Of a stretch of 64,000 nt of DNA, positions 34,392 through 43,589 are shown piece by piece. The notes beneath the pieces are model-generated. The model was not told where the DNA came from. It saw only the letters and a list, made by a program, of their open reading frames with translations, and did no database searches. The DNA comes from Bacillota bacterium (GTDB lineage: Bacteria; Bacillota; Clostridia; Christensenellales; SZUA-584): NCBI GenBank assembly GCA_023406895.1, contig JAEXTV010000031.1, positions 124,001-188,000 of the forward strand, read 5' to 3'. How positions within the stretch are numbered: the stretch's first letter is position 1; each line of letters starts with the position of its first letter. A program made the position numbers and the translations under genes.

Positions 34392-36017
34392 TCATTCCGC
34401 AGACTGTTGGCTGGCAAATGTGATGCCCAGCTGATTTGAAACATCATCAATAAGCAGATCCCCTCTGTAAGAAAAAACAATTCTTTGGCCTTCGTTGCCA
34501 ATAATGAAATCACCGTTTGGTTCTATCTTGACGGGAATACCCAGCTGCAGGCACAAGCGGTAGACGCTTCCCGCAGTCATTAAGCCTTGATCAACACGCA
34601 CGTCGGAGAAAGTTTGCGGTTCGCCATCAATCAGTACAGTCACAGCCGCACCATATGACAGTTTGTACTGTAAGGCTTTTTCGTCTTTCCATGGCGTATA
34701 ATCACTGGTAAAAACATCAAGCATGTGCCGGAGCATCTTCAGCGCTGAGGCCTCGCTGGAAAGCCAGTCGTTATCAGTCAGCACGGGTCGCGGGATACCA
34801 TTGGGGAAAGGGTATGGAGAATCAGGGGGAAGCACCCCGAAATAAAGGTCTGCGCCGCGAGCAAAAGGATATGTTTCAAGGTAGTCTTCGGGGATCGACG
34901 GAAGTATGGAGGCCAGTGTCTTTAACTCCTCATCATTTGCGACAGGCAGATATATGGTGCCATAGCACATGTCGTAAGCGCCGTCCACACCTGACGACCG
35001 AAGCGTTTCTTCAAACGCAGATTCTAAAAGATTATCTCTCATCAAATCAGCGGTATCGAGTATGGCATAAACCTTAAATTCCAGATCACCATAATCGGGA
35101 AGGCTGCATGTGTAAATGTGTCCCGTATCTGCCTGCTCATACTTTTCAGAAACTTCGATGGTTAAATCCGGGTACTTGTCGCCTAAATAAAGCTGTACGG
35201 CATCCGGGCCGGTAACAACTTGAACAATGGGGATGGATTCAGGTGTCGGCTGCGGAAAATATTTAGTGCCATTTTGCCCGTTGAGCAGCAAGATAACGCA
35301 AAGAACAAGCACCAATGCGATTGGAGAAACCCCAAGGGTAATATTCAGCTTGCGGTTAGGATGCCGTGCCCTTGACCGCGCTTTAAGCGTGGTGAGCAGC
35401 CGGGCCAATTGACGGTAGGGAGGACGATTGGGATCTCGATTCTTTTTTGCGAAATATGCCCGCCGGATGGCATCGTAAACCACGGGATGGATCGTGTAAA
35501 AATCTTTGTATAAAAGCTTGGTCAATTCATCGATGAATTCCGGTGAATCCATGACATGCTGAAAGTCTTCACTGTTGAGAAAAGTATACCATACGCTTTT
35601 CTGGGAGTTGCCATTGGAAAGCAGCTTGTATGCATTGTTCAGGACGGAGATAAAAAGAAGTTGTTCTTTGCGTTCAAGATACTGCAAGCTTTCGGCAGGA
35701 AAAGCTTCAAAATCATATCTGTCTTGTTCCGCTTGAGTCTGGTCGTTCTCGGGCAAGCTTTTTTGGGTAAAATCAAAACTGACGGGTTTTTCCGGCGCAG
35801 GGGAGGAAGGGCCTAACACAGGTTGGTCGATGTCAGCCGCCCGTTGGGGCTGCGACGATGAGGCCATAGCCAACGCCTTGCGATAGGCTTCGTTGAGCCT
35901 CTGAAACTCCTGCGGATGCTCTTCGGGGTGAAATTGTCTTATTTTTTGAGCATAGGCTTTGCGAATTGTATCCGCGTCTGAATTGGCTTCGATACCAAGC
36001 ATGTACCACACATTCAT
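34392..36017 (-). CDS. Transmembrane J-domain protein with extracytoplasmic stalk-like domain
   Basis: The 541-residue protein starts with a J domain (residues 1-60, WYMLGIEANSDADTIRKAYAQKIRQFHPEEHPQEFQRLNEAYRKAL), in which the canonical HPD is HPE. A charged cytoplasmic region follows, then one membrane helix (about residues 228-247, SPIALVLVLCVILLLNG). The outside part ends in a copper-amine-oxidase-like stalk (AVTVLIDGEPQTFSDVRVDQGLMTAGSVYRLCLQLGI). Topology is predicted with J domain inside. It is the third gene of the Hsp70 operon and 23 bases from the frameshifted paralogue. J domains normally stimulate Hsp70 ATPase; whether the HPE variant does is not known. Confidence 0.85.
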   Translation of the reverse strand: MNVWYMLGIEANSDADTIRKAYAQKIRQFHPEEHPQEFQRLNEAYRKALAMASSSQPQRAADIDQPVLGPSSPAPEKPVSFDFTQKSLPENDQTQAEQDRYDFEAFPAESLQYLERKEQLLFISVLNNAYKLLSNGNSQKSVWYTFLNSEDFQHVMDSPEFIDELTKLLYKDFYTIHPVVYDAIRRAYFAKKNRDPNRPPYRQLARLLTTLKARSRARHPNRKLNITLGVSPIALVLVLCVILLLNGQNGTKYFPQPTPESIPIVQVVTGPDAVQLYLGDKYPDLTIEVSEKYEQADTGHIYTCSLPDYGDLEFKVYAILDTADLMRDNLLESAFEETLRSSGVDGAYDMCYGTIYLPVANDEELKTLASILPSIPEDYLETYPFARGADLYFGVLPPDSPYPFPNGIPRPVLTDNDWLSSEASALKMLRHMLDVFTSDYTPWKDEKALQYKLSYGAAVTVLIDGEPQTFSDVRVDQGLMTAGSVYRLCLQLGIPVKIEPNGDFIIGNEGQRIVFSYRGDLLIDDVSNQLGITFASQQSAE

Positions 36018-36040
36018 AGCAGCATCTCTTCCTGACTTTG

Positions 36041-37632
36041 TTAATTTTCTGATATAATCGTGATGCCCAAAGCCTGTGCAGCCTCGCCGATGTCAGCCGT
36101 CCCCTCCTCGGAGCATACGATAAAACTTTCATGATTATAAAAATTCAGCTTGTTGTCTTTGGCTAGGAAAGGTATATCAAGATGTTTACAGAGCCTGTAA
36201 ATATCCCCAGCCGATATCACACCGTTCTCTGCCCGGACATCCTCGAATGTTTGCGTGACATCATTCGCTTGCACGGTCACGGGCTGCCCATAGCTTAGAT
36301 AAACGTTGCTGTTTTCTTGTGATAACGCAAGATTGGCCCATGGTTCATATCTGATCGTGTACTCTGTGCGCATGTCTTTAAACAGCTTGAGCATACCTTC
36401 TCTGTCGCGAGGCCGGTTGTGCCCGTCATACAGTTCGTATGCTGTGATCTTGGCGAAAGGAAATATAACTTGCTGCGGCAGAACGGTGATTTTTATATTG
36501 AACTCGCGAACAAACGGATACAAATTTGAGCACTTTTCCGGAAGAGCCATTAAAGAGTCGGACATTTCTTCAAGGTACGCGTCGCTATTATAATAATAGT
36601 ACGCAACGTCTGAACAGTTGTTTCGGGGAATAAACAGATCAGAAGCGTATTCAACAGCCGTTTCCGCTAGGTTATCCTTAATTGACGACAAATCAAAAGG
36701 CGGGCTTGCATAGGCTTTAAACACCAAATTGTTGTATTCGGGCAGCGTACACTCAAAAGTATGAACTGAATCGTCTTCTATTAAGGATTCAAATACCTTG
36801 ATATCGATATCGGGATATTCATTTTTGATATATGTTTCAACGTTTTCCAGTATGGTGCTGTTCAGTATGCTGTCAGCCACAGAAACGATCTTGTTGCTAT
36901 TATTATTTTTGGCCAAGTAAGCAAGCCCAAGAGAAGCCAATATTGAAATCAAGATAATCAGCCAAATATGCTTTGCAATAAATGACACACAAACGAATAA
37001 ATATCTTTTTAAGCCAAGCTGTTCTTTGAGTATTTGCGCAAGCTGTCTGTACGGGGGGAGATTAGGATTACGGTGGTTGTCTTTGAAATATTGCCGCCTA
37101 ACCATTTTGTATATAGCGGGGTTGAAATCATGACGATGTTTTCTTAGCAGCTCGGTAAATTCGCCGATGAATACCGGTTCATCCATCACTTTAATAAAAC
37201 GTTCGCTATTAAAAAAAGCGTGCCATACATCGAGGCGAGCTTCGCCAATCGTAATAAATACCTGGATCTTCTTAAGAATATCTGCTGGGGTCAGGTATTC
37301 GGACCCTTTAGGTGCAGGTTTGGTCTTGAATTCATCGTAGTCAAAGTTATCACCTTTGGGTGTTTTATTTTCTGTTGTTGCGTCTTCCGGGGAGCGGCCG
37401 AATTCATATTCGGCGGTTTGAGGCTCGTAGATATCCGTTTCCGGTATGTTGTCATCAAATAAGACCGTTTGCTGGACGGTGTCAGCAATGGCCTGCCTGT
37501 ATCGTTGAGCTGTTTAAACTCTTCAGGGTGTTCTTCGGGGTGGAATTGCTTAATTTTTGCGGCATATGCTTTGCGGATACTATTGGCATTTGAACCTCTG
37601 GGGATGCCCAGTAGACGCCAAGGGTCTTTCAT
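36041..37632 (-). pseudogene. Frameshifted paralogue of the transmembrane J-domain protein
   Basis: The J domain begins at ATG 37632 (MKDPWRLLGIPRGS...FHPEEHPEEFKQLND) and then leaves its frame near 37501-37503. The correct continuation in another frame (YRQAIADTVQQTVLFDDNIPETD...) is open without stops through to 36041. It encodes the linker, the membrane helix (about IWLIILISILASLGLAYLAK) and a stalk domain like its neighbour. Comparison with LNEAYRKAL in the intact paralogue suggests one or four bases were lost. It may be a real decay, an assembly error or a programmed shift. The start overlaps the stop of the Hsp70 gene (ATGA). Confidence 0.85.
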
Positions 37633-39371
37633 TTATCGTCTCCATCATTATCAAAGCGAAATAACACCGAGTTTTGATCGCTCATACCGGTGGTGAACTG
37701 GTCAAGAAATTCAATAAACTTAGCACGCATTTTTTTAATAGCCAAACGCTCCTGTTTTTCGAGTATCCCCATAAATACTTCGTAGTTGTGCATAATGGTT
37801 TCGCGCAATGAACCTGTCGTTTCTTCAAAAAGCCGTTCCGCTCGCGCCAAAACCAGTTTGTTCTCGTCCTCATCACGAGGATGAATTTTAAGCTTGGCAA
37901 GCTCGCTGATCCGCTTCTCAACCTCATAATCGGTCAATGAGCTGCCTTTGCTGATAATAACCAGCCGTTCCCTCTGCTGAGAGGAAACGTTGACCGCATC
38001 CACCTCGAGTATGCCGTTAATATCATAAGTAAAACGCACATCAATACTTTCCTGGCCGCGAGGCGCAGGCGTAACTGACATATTGATTTCACCAAGAAGA
38101 ACATTGTCTTCCGTGTACATGGATTCCCCTTGATAAACCCCCACTCTGATGTCCTTTTGCCAGTCTCCCGCCGTACAAAAACGGCTTTCCTTGCTTGTCG
38201 GCAGCGCGCTGTTGCGCTCAATAAGCACTGACATGAGTGAGCGATGGGGCTGAATTCGGTTGTGCACGTTGATACCTAGAGAGAACGGGCATATGTCTGT
38301 CAGCAAGAAGTCCTTGATTTCGCTGCAGCGTTCCTTTATGCCCACGAAGACGCCGAGCCCAAGAGCAACGGATGTGTCGGGCGACCCGTACTCACAGGTT
38401 TTGATGCCGCAAATATGCTCAAGATATTGCTTGACGATAGGCATATGGCAAGAACCGCCCACGAGAATTATGCTATGAATATCCTCTTTACCAAGACCGC
38501 TGTCCTTAAGCGCGTGCCGTACAGGCTGCTCGATGCGTCTAAACAGCGCTGAGGAAATTTCGATGAGTTTTTGATTGCCGATAATGATGCTGCCGGTGAT
38601 CTCTTGATTAACCACCTTCATTTCCGTCGAGTTCTTTTTTGACAGCTCAATTTTGCACAGCTCCGCCTGCCGCAGCAATATAGCTCGCCCGGTCTCGGAA
38701 AGATCCTTGAATTGAATACCGTTTTGCTGGCAAAAGTATTGTGCCATCACCTCGTCAAAATCACTGCCGCCCAAATGATTATCGCCGCAAACGGCCAGAA
38801 TACTGACGATGTTTTCAAAGCATTCGACAACGGAGACATCAAGAGTTCCGCCGCCGAAGTCAAACACGATATAGTTGCGATAAGCTGTCGGATCACCGCC
38901 GGCCATATAGCTGGCAAGTGCAGCGGCTGATGGTTCATTCACCAGTCTTTCCACATGAAGCCCTGCGAGTTTTCCCGCGCGCTTTGTTGCGCTGCGTTGA
39001 TAATCATTAAAATAAGCGGGCACGCTGATGATAGCCTCAGTAACGGGTTCCCCTGTAAAACGCTCCGCGTCTTCACGCAGCTGCCGAAGAACAAGCGCGG
39101 ACAGCTCTTCGGGCAGGTAAGCTTGTTTTCCCAGATGAAATTCGGTGCCGCTCCCCATTTGCCGCTTAAAAAGTGCCGCTGTCAATTCAGGATGAGAGAT
39201 CAGGCGTTCTTTTGCGATCTTGCCAATATACAAAGTGCCGTTCTCATCAATGCTGACAACGCTCGGTGTTAAAAATTCGGAAAAACTATTCGGAACCAAT
39301 TCACTTTTGCCGTTGCGCCAAATGGCGCACAGGCTGTTGGTGGTTCCAAGATCAATACCTATTACTGCCAT
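37629..39371 (-). CDS. Hsp70 family chaperone (DnaK/HscC-like)
   Basis: The protein of about 580 residues starts MAVIGIDLGTTNSLCAIW. It has the Hsp70 phosphate-binding loops: IVFDFGGGTLDVSVVE, LVGGSCHMPIVKQYLE and the AYFNDYQRSATKRAGKLAGL segment. The peptide-binding half (QPHRSLMSVLIERNSALPT, RGQESIDVRFTYDINGILEV) is followed by a short C-terminal lid. The short C-terminus and lack of a DnaK-type GGxxGG tail place it near HscC. Start 39371 follows GGGAGGGCTT; the open frame to 39470 is upstream noise. It heads an operon with two J-domain membrane proteins, so it probably acts with them. Confidence 0.92.
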   Translation of the reverse strand: MAVIGIDLGTTNSLCAIWRNGKSELVPNSFSEFLTPSVVSIDENGTLYIGKIAKERLISHPELTAALFKRQMGSGTEFHLGKQAYLPEELSALVLRQLREDAERFTGEPVTEAIISVPAYFNDYQRSATKRAGKLAGLHVERLVNEPSAAALASYMAGGDPTAYRNYIVFDFGGGTLDVSVVECFENIVSILAVCGDNHLGGSDFDEVMAQYFCQQNGIQFKDLSETGRAILLRQAELCKIELSKKNSTEMKVVNQEITGSIIIGNQKLIEISSALFRRIEQPVRHALKDSGLGKEDIHSIILVGGSCHMPIVKQYLEHICGIKTCEYGSPDTSVALGLGVFVGIKERCSEIKDFLLTDICPFSLGINVHNRIQPHRSLMSVLIERNSALPTSKESRFCTAGDWQKDIRVGVYQGESMYTEDNVLLGEINMSVTPAPRGQESIDVRFTYDINGILEVDAVNVSSQQRERLVIISKGSSLTDYEVEKRISELAKLKIHPRDEDENKLVLARAERLFEETTGSLRETIMHNYEVFMGILEKQERLAIKKMRAKFIEFLDQFTTGMSDQNSVLFRFDNDGDDK

Positions 39372-39399
39372 AAGCCCTCCCAATGACACCACTTTATAC

Positions 39400-39428
39400 A
39401 TAATAAACCATAAATATATACATTTCAA
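39400..39428 (-). promoter_or_regulatory. Sigma-A promoter of the Hsp70 operon
   Basis: On the minus strand TTGAAA (39428-39423) and TATTAT (39405-39400) are separated by 17 bases, about 30 bases before the ATG. No CIRCE-type heat-shock operator was noticed. Confidence 0.75.
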
Positions 39429-39550
39429 CAATAACGGTATACTTTGTATGAAGCTGCTACGGATTATCATTGATTTAAGGTTTATTTTGGGTTGAAAGCA
39501 TGATATACTTTACCAGTTAATTATCATTATGAATAAGGAGCTGAAGTGCT

Positions 39551-40264
39551 TTGGCAAAGATCAATAAAAAGTACAAATATTTATTGCTTGATGTGGACGA
39601 TACGCTGATGGATTTCAAAAAGATCGAAGCGGAAGCGCTGCACAAGCTGTTTGAATACTACGGGCATCCGCTCACCGCGGAGCTGCTGAAGGTTTATCAT
39701 ACAATCAACAAAGGGCTTTGGGCAGACTATGAACTGGGCCGCGTGGCCATGCGCGATATGCTCAATAACCGGTTTGGGCAGACTATGGCCGAGTTTGGCA
39801 TCGCGGTGGACAGCGGGGAGTGGGAGCTGCGTTATCAGGCCCTACTCGGCGAAGGCGGGCATCTTATCGACGATGCGAAAGAGGTTGTCACACGCCTTCG
39901 CAATTCATACAGGCTGTTCGTGGTCACCAATGGTGTGAGGGAAACGCAGCGGCGCCGGCTCGAAGCGGGTGGGCTGTACAGCCTTTTTGAGGCGGTGTTC
40001 GATTCGCAGAGTATCGGTTATCAGAAGCCCGCGAAGGAATTTTTCGATCATGTGGCGGCGAATATCGACGGCTTTGATAAACAAAGCGCGCTGATCATCG
40101 GCGATTCACTGACGACCGATATCAGGGGAGGCATTTCGGCAGGCATCGATACCTGCTGGTTCAACAGAAACCCGGAGAAGAGCGCGGAGGATCTGCCCAT
40201 CACCTATACGGTCACGAGGCTTACGCAGCTTTATGACATACTCGGAGTAACGCATGAGGGATAA
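39551..40264 (+). CDS. yjjG: YjjG family noncanonical pyrimidine nucleotidase (HAD)
   Basis: The 237-residue protein has HAD motif I LLLDVDDTLMDF, motif II VVTNGVRETQRRRLE, motif III near IGYQKPAKEFFD and motif IV IIGDSLTTDIRGG. YjjG dephosphorylates noncanonical pyrimidine nucleotides and prevents their incorporation into DNA. The start is TTG, with AAGGAG ten bases before it; no in-frame ATG is near. The stop overlaps the mutY start, so the two are coupled; both protect DNA from bad bases. Confidence 0.9.
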   Translation: MAKINKKYKYLLLDVDDTLMDFKKIEAEALHKLFEYYGHPLTAELLKVYHTINKGLWADYELGRVAMRDMLNNRFGQTMAEFGIAVDSGEWELRYQALLGEGGHLIDDAKEVVTRLRNSYRLFVVTNGVRETQRRRLEAGGLYSLFEAVFDSQSIGYQKPAKEFFDHVAANIDGFDKQSALIIGDSLTTDIRGGISAGIDTCWFNRNPEKSAEDLPITYTVTRLTQLYDILGVTHEG

Positions 40265-41300
40265 GCTTCTCGGGTGGTATGATGATAACAAGCGTGATTT
40301 GCCGTGGCGGCGGCGCAGCGGCGCGTACGCGGTGCTTGTATCTGAAATGATGCTTCAGCAAACCACGGTGGAAACGGTGCTGCGCTATTATGAACCGTTC
40401 CTTGAGCGCTTCCCTGATGTGCATGCGCTTGCGGCGGCGGATGAGCAAGAGGTGCTGGCCTGCTGGAAGGGGCTCGGGTATTATTCGCGCGCGCGCAATT
40501 TGCACCGCATTGCGAAGCTGGTTGTCAGCGAATACGGCGGCGACTTTCCCGATTCGTTTGAAGCGTGGCGAAAATTGCCCGGCGTCGGGCCATATATGAC
40601 GGGCGCGGTGATGAGCATCGCTTTTGGAAAAGCGTATCCCGCGGTTGACGGCAACGTGCTCCGCGTGATTTCGCGGGCTTTTGCGCTGCGAGAGGACATC
40701 AGCAGCCCCGCGGCGCGCAAGCAGACCGAAGCGCGTGTGGCCGCGATGATGCCGGCGCAGCGCGCGGGTGATTTCACTCAGGCGCTGATGGAGCTCGGTG
40801 CACTGGTCTGTCGTCCCGTTTCGCCCGATTGCGCGGCCTGCCCATGGCAAGAGGATTGTGCGGCGCTTCGTGAAGATATCGTGAATGAACTGCCTGTCAG
40901 AAAACCGCGTGCCAAGGTGAAAACCGTGGCATTGTGGGCGGCACTGATCGAAACGCCGGATGCCGTGCTGCTGCATTACCGAAGCGGAGATACGCTGCTG
41001 GGGCGGCTCTGGGGCCTGCCCGTCGCAGAGAAGCAGGAAGGTGACTCAGCCGAGACTGCGTTCTTTAAAAAGTACGGTATTCAATTGACTGATGGAGAAG
41101 CTTTAACGCATGCGGCGCACGTGTTCACGCACCAGCGCTGGGAGATGGACGTGATCGCATACAGGCCGCAAAATGAGATAAAACCGGATGACGGCGAATG
41201 GGAGTTTGTCAGCTGGGAATCAATAGATGAAAAGCCCATTCCCACGGCGTTTATGAGGATATTAAACGATGTGCGCAAAAGGAGGATAAGCGATGGATAA
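40254..41300 (+). CDS. mutY: A/G-specific adenine glycosylase MutY
   Basis: The 348-residue protein has the HhH-GPD glycosylase domain with the catalytic Glu in SEMMLQQTTVETV (Glu31) and Asp in AVDGNVLRVISR. The iron-sulfur cluster motif C-x6-C-x2-C-x5-C is intact (CRPVSPDCAACPWQEDC). A C-terminal NUDIX-like domain follows (AALIETPDAVLLHYRSGDTLLGRLWGLP). MutY removes adenine opposite 8-oxoguanine. It overlaps yjjG at the start and msrAB at the end, giving a three-gene oxidative-damage unit. Confidence 0.95.
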   Translation: MRDKLLGWYDDNKRDLPWRRRSGAYAVLVSEMMLQQTTVETVLRYYEPFLERFPDVHALAAADEQEVLACWKGLGYYSRARNLHRIAKLVVSEYGGDFPDSFEAWRKLPGVGPYMTGAVMSIAFGKAYPAVDGNVLRVISRAFALREDISSPAARKQTEARVAAMMPAQRAGDFTQALMELGALVCRPVSPDCAACPWQEDCAALREDIVNELPVRKPRAKVKTVALWAALIETPDAVLLHYRSGDTLLGRLWGLPVAEKQEGDSAETAFFKKYGIQLTDGEALTHAAHVFTHQRWEMDVIAYRPQNEIKPDDGEWEFVSWESIDEKPIPTAFMRILNDVRKRRISDG

Positions 41301-42222
41301 GAAGGCGGTATTCGCGGGCGGATGCTTTTGGTGCATGGAGCCCCCGTACGCAGGCATTCCCGGCGTGAAGCAGGTGCTCCCGGGCTACACGGGCGGGCAG
41401 ACAGAGAACCCCACTTATGAGCAGGTTTGTGCGGGCGGCACGGGCCACTATGAAGCCGTCGAAGTCACGTACGACCCTGAAAAAGTGTCGTTTGAGCAAT
41501 TATTGGAAGTGTTTTGGCGCCAGATAGACCCGACGGACGCATTCGGACAGTTCGCGGACAGGGGCCGCCAGTATCAGACGGCAATATTTTATCGCGATGA
41601 CGAGGAAAAGCGCATCGTCGAGGACTCGGTGCGGCGCATCCAGCGCCTGTTCGACAAACCCATTCGCACACAGGTACTGCCCGCGGCTGTGTTTTATCCG
41701 GCGGAGGGCGGGCACTGTGAGTACTATAAGAAGAACCCGACGCACTATACGCGCTACAAGGCGGGTTCGGGGCGCGAGGCGTATATCCACAGCGTGTGGG
41801 GCGACGATGCGCTAAAACAAAGGCTCACGCCGGTTCAGTACAGCGTCACAAGGCAGAGCGCCACAGAGCCGCCGTTTCGCAACGAATACTGGGATAATCA
41901 CGAGCCGGGGCTGTATGTGGATATCATATCGGGAGAACCGCTGTTTACGTCGAAAGATAAGTTCGATTCGGGCTGCGGCTGGCCGAGCTTTTCAAAGCCG
42001 GTGGATAAGCGCCGCATCGAAGAAAAGACTGACATGAGCCATGGGATGATCCGCACCGAGGTGAGAACCAAGGGATCGGATGCGCATCTCGGGCATGTGT
42101 TTCCGGACGGGCCGGGGCCGGAGGGCCTCCGGTACTGCATCAATTCGGCGTCGCTGCGCTTCGTGCCAATTGATGATCTTGAAAAAGAGGGATACGGCGA
42201 ATACAGGAAGCTGTTTGAGTAG
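41293..42222 (+). CDS. msrAB: Fused peptide-methionine sulfoxide reductase MsrA-MsrB
   Basis: The 309-residue protein has an MsrA domain (residues 1-155) with GCFWCMEPP at the catalytic site. An MsrB domain (about residues 165-305) has FDSGCGWPSF, the DAHLGHVF motif and RYCINSASLRF, whose Cys is catalytic. The CxxC zinc pairs of some MsrB proteins are absent. The enzyme reduces both S- and R-sulfoxides of methionine. The ATG overlaps the end of mutY. Order MsrA then MsrB is the common fusion. Confidence 0.95.
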   Translation: MDKKAVFAGGCFWCMEPPYAGIPGVKQVLPGYTGGQTENPTYEQVCAGGTGHYEAVEVTYDPEKVSFEQLLEVFWRQIDPTDAFGQFADRGRQYQTAIFYRDDEEKRIVEDSVRRIQRLFDKPIRTQVLPAAVFYPAEGGHCEYYKKNPTHYTRYKAGSGREAYIHSVWGDDALKQRLTPVQYSVTRQSATEPPFRNEYWDNHEPGLYVDIISGEPLFTSKDKFDSGCGWPSFSKPVDKRRIEEKTDMSHGMIRTEVRTKGSDAHLGHVFPDGPGPEGLRYCINSASLRFVPIDDLEKEGYGEYRKLFE

Positions 42223-42556
42223 CAGCTTTCTGCTTGTTAAAAATGCTGCTTATGTCATTGCTGTGAAAAGCAATTCATCGGTCATCCAGTCCACTTCGTA
42301 GTGAGGAGCGAAGCGACGATAGCGAAGTGGAATAGGATGAGTTAAGACGGATTTTTTATCCGCTGTCGCGGTCACATAGCGAAGCGCGTTCGCGACGATA
42401 GCGGAAAGAATGCCGCTGTCCGTCGGTTTAGTCACTGTCTTGCGGCAGCGTATGAACGATTGAAGAGTCGCTCGCTTGTTACATACGTTCTTAGCGCACC
42501 ACAAGATTGAATGACCGAATATTCTGTTTGAGTTGAATTAAATTGTGTTTCTTTAT
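42223..42556. other. Repeat-containing gap between msrAB and exoA
   Basis: The gap has no gene. It contains palindromic and direct motifs around GCGAAG (CCACTTCG with GCGAAGTGG at about 42290-42330, and GCGAAGCGCGTTCGC at about 42378-42393). They look like decayed copies of a dispersed intergenic repeat. Confidence 0.55.
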
Positions 42557-42585
42557 TTGCCAAATTCTCATTCTTATGTTATAAT
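42557..42585 (+). promoter_or_regulatory. Sigma-A promoter of exoA
   Basis: TTGCCA (42557-42562) and a perfect TATAAT (42580-42585) are 17 bases apart, about 40 bases before the exoA ATG. Confidence 0.82.
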
Positions 42586-42626
42586 CGTTATCGAGAAATA
42601 TTCCGAATAAGAAGGGGTCAAGAGTC

Positions 42627-43379
42627 ATGAAAATCGTCTCATGGAACGTCAATGGCCTGCGCGCGTGCTACGGCAAGGGCTTTACAGATTTTTTCACCGC
42701 AGGCAACGCGGATATCTTCTGCGTTCAGGAAACAAAGCTGCAGCGCGGCGATTTTGAATTTGACCGGCCCGACTACTTTGATTACTGGAACGATGCGGAG
42801 AAAAAGGGCTATTCGGGCACGGCGGTGTTTACCAAGCAAGAGCCCATTGCGGTCACCTACGGCATCGGTATGGACGCGCACGACCATGAGGGCCGCGTGA
42901 TCACACTTGAGTTCGACGGTTTCTATTTCGTGAACGTGTACGTGCCGAACGCGGGAGAGGAACTCAAAAGGCTTAACTACCGCATGGAATGGGACGAGGC
43001 CTTTCGCGGCTACCTCACATCGCTGGATGCCAAAAAGAGCGTCATCGTCTGCGGCGATTTTAACGTGGCGCATCAGCCGATCGATTTGAAAAACCCGTCT
43101 TCCAACAAGCACACGGCGGGCTTTACCGATGAGGAGCGAGAAGGCTTCACCAAGCTGCTGAGTGCGGGCTTTACCGATTCGTTCCGCCATCTTTATCCCG
43201 AAAAGCGAGACGCGTACACCTATTGGTCTTACCGATTCGGCGCGCGGGCGCGCAACGCGGGCTGGCGCATTGATTACGCGTGCATTTCACAAAGGCTCAA
43301 CAGCGAGCTGCGTGAATTCACAATACACAGCGATGTGATGGGCTCAGATCATTGCCCGGTATCTATCGACATATTTTAA
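42627..43379 (+). CDS. exoA: Exodeoxyribonuclease III / AP endonuclease
   Basis: The 250-residue protein has the ExoIII/EEP signatures: MKIVSWNVNGLRA, the metal Glu in FCVQETKLQ, NVYVPNAG, VIVCGDFNVAH, and the catalytic His in DVMGSDHCPVSIDI. It cuts DNA at abasic sites and removes 3' blocks in base excision repair. GAAGGGGTC precedes the ATG. A rubredoxin-like gene follows after 14 bases and probably shares the transcript. Confidence 0.95.
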   Translation: MKIVSWNVNGLRACYGKGFTDFFTAGNADIFCVQETKLQRGDFEFDRPDYFDYWNDAEKKGYSGTAVFTKQEPIAVTYGIGMDAHDHEGRVITLEFDGFYFVNVYVPNAGEELKRLNYRMEWDEAFRGYLTSLDAKKSVIVCGDFNVAHQPIDLKNPSSNKHTAGFTDEEREGFTKLLSAGFTDSFRHLYPEKRDAYTYWSYRFGARARNAGWRIDYACISQRLNSELREFTIHSDVMGSDHCPVSIDIF

Positions 43380-43393
43380 AGGAGGGTATTTTT

Positions 43394-43546
43394 ATGGCAC
43401 AGTTTATTTGCAGAGCGTGCGGTTACACCTTTTACGACGAGAACAACGAACCCGACTATGAGGAATTGAGCGAAGCGGTTCCGGTCGATTTTGAATGCCC
43501 GTGCTGCGGCAAAACCGAATGTGAGCTTACGAAAGAGCAAGCGTGA
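43394..43546 (+). CDS. Small rubredoxin-like metal-binding protein
   Basis: The 50-residue protein begins MAQFICRACGYTFYDE and ends with FECPCCGKTECEL. The two CxxC pairs (Cys6, Cys9 and the later CPCC) match a rubredoxin-type iron or zinc site, but the loop between them is a little shorter than usual. In anaerobes such proteins transfer electrons to oxidative-stress enzymes. AAAGGAGGG precedes the ATG. It lies 14 bases after exoA. Confidence 0.8.
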   Translation: MAQFICRACGYTFYDENNEPDYEELSEAVPVDFECPCCGKTECELTKEQA

Positions 43547-43589
43547 CGGTTCACGCATAACCGCCGCGTCGATTCAGAATAATAGAACC

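Noticed and set aside
39372..39550. CIRCE heat-shock operator before the Hsp70 gene
   Set aside because: The TTAGCACTC-N9-GAGTGCTAA element is absent; only a sigma-A promoter is seen.
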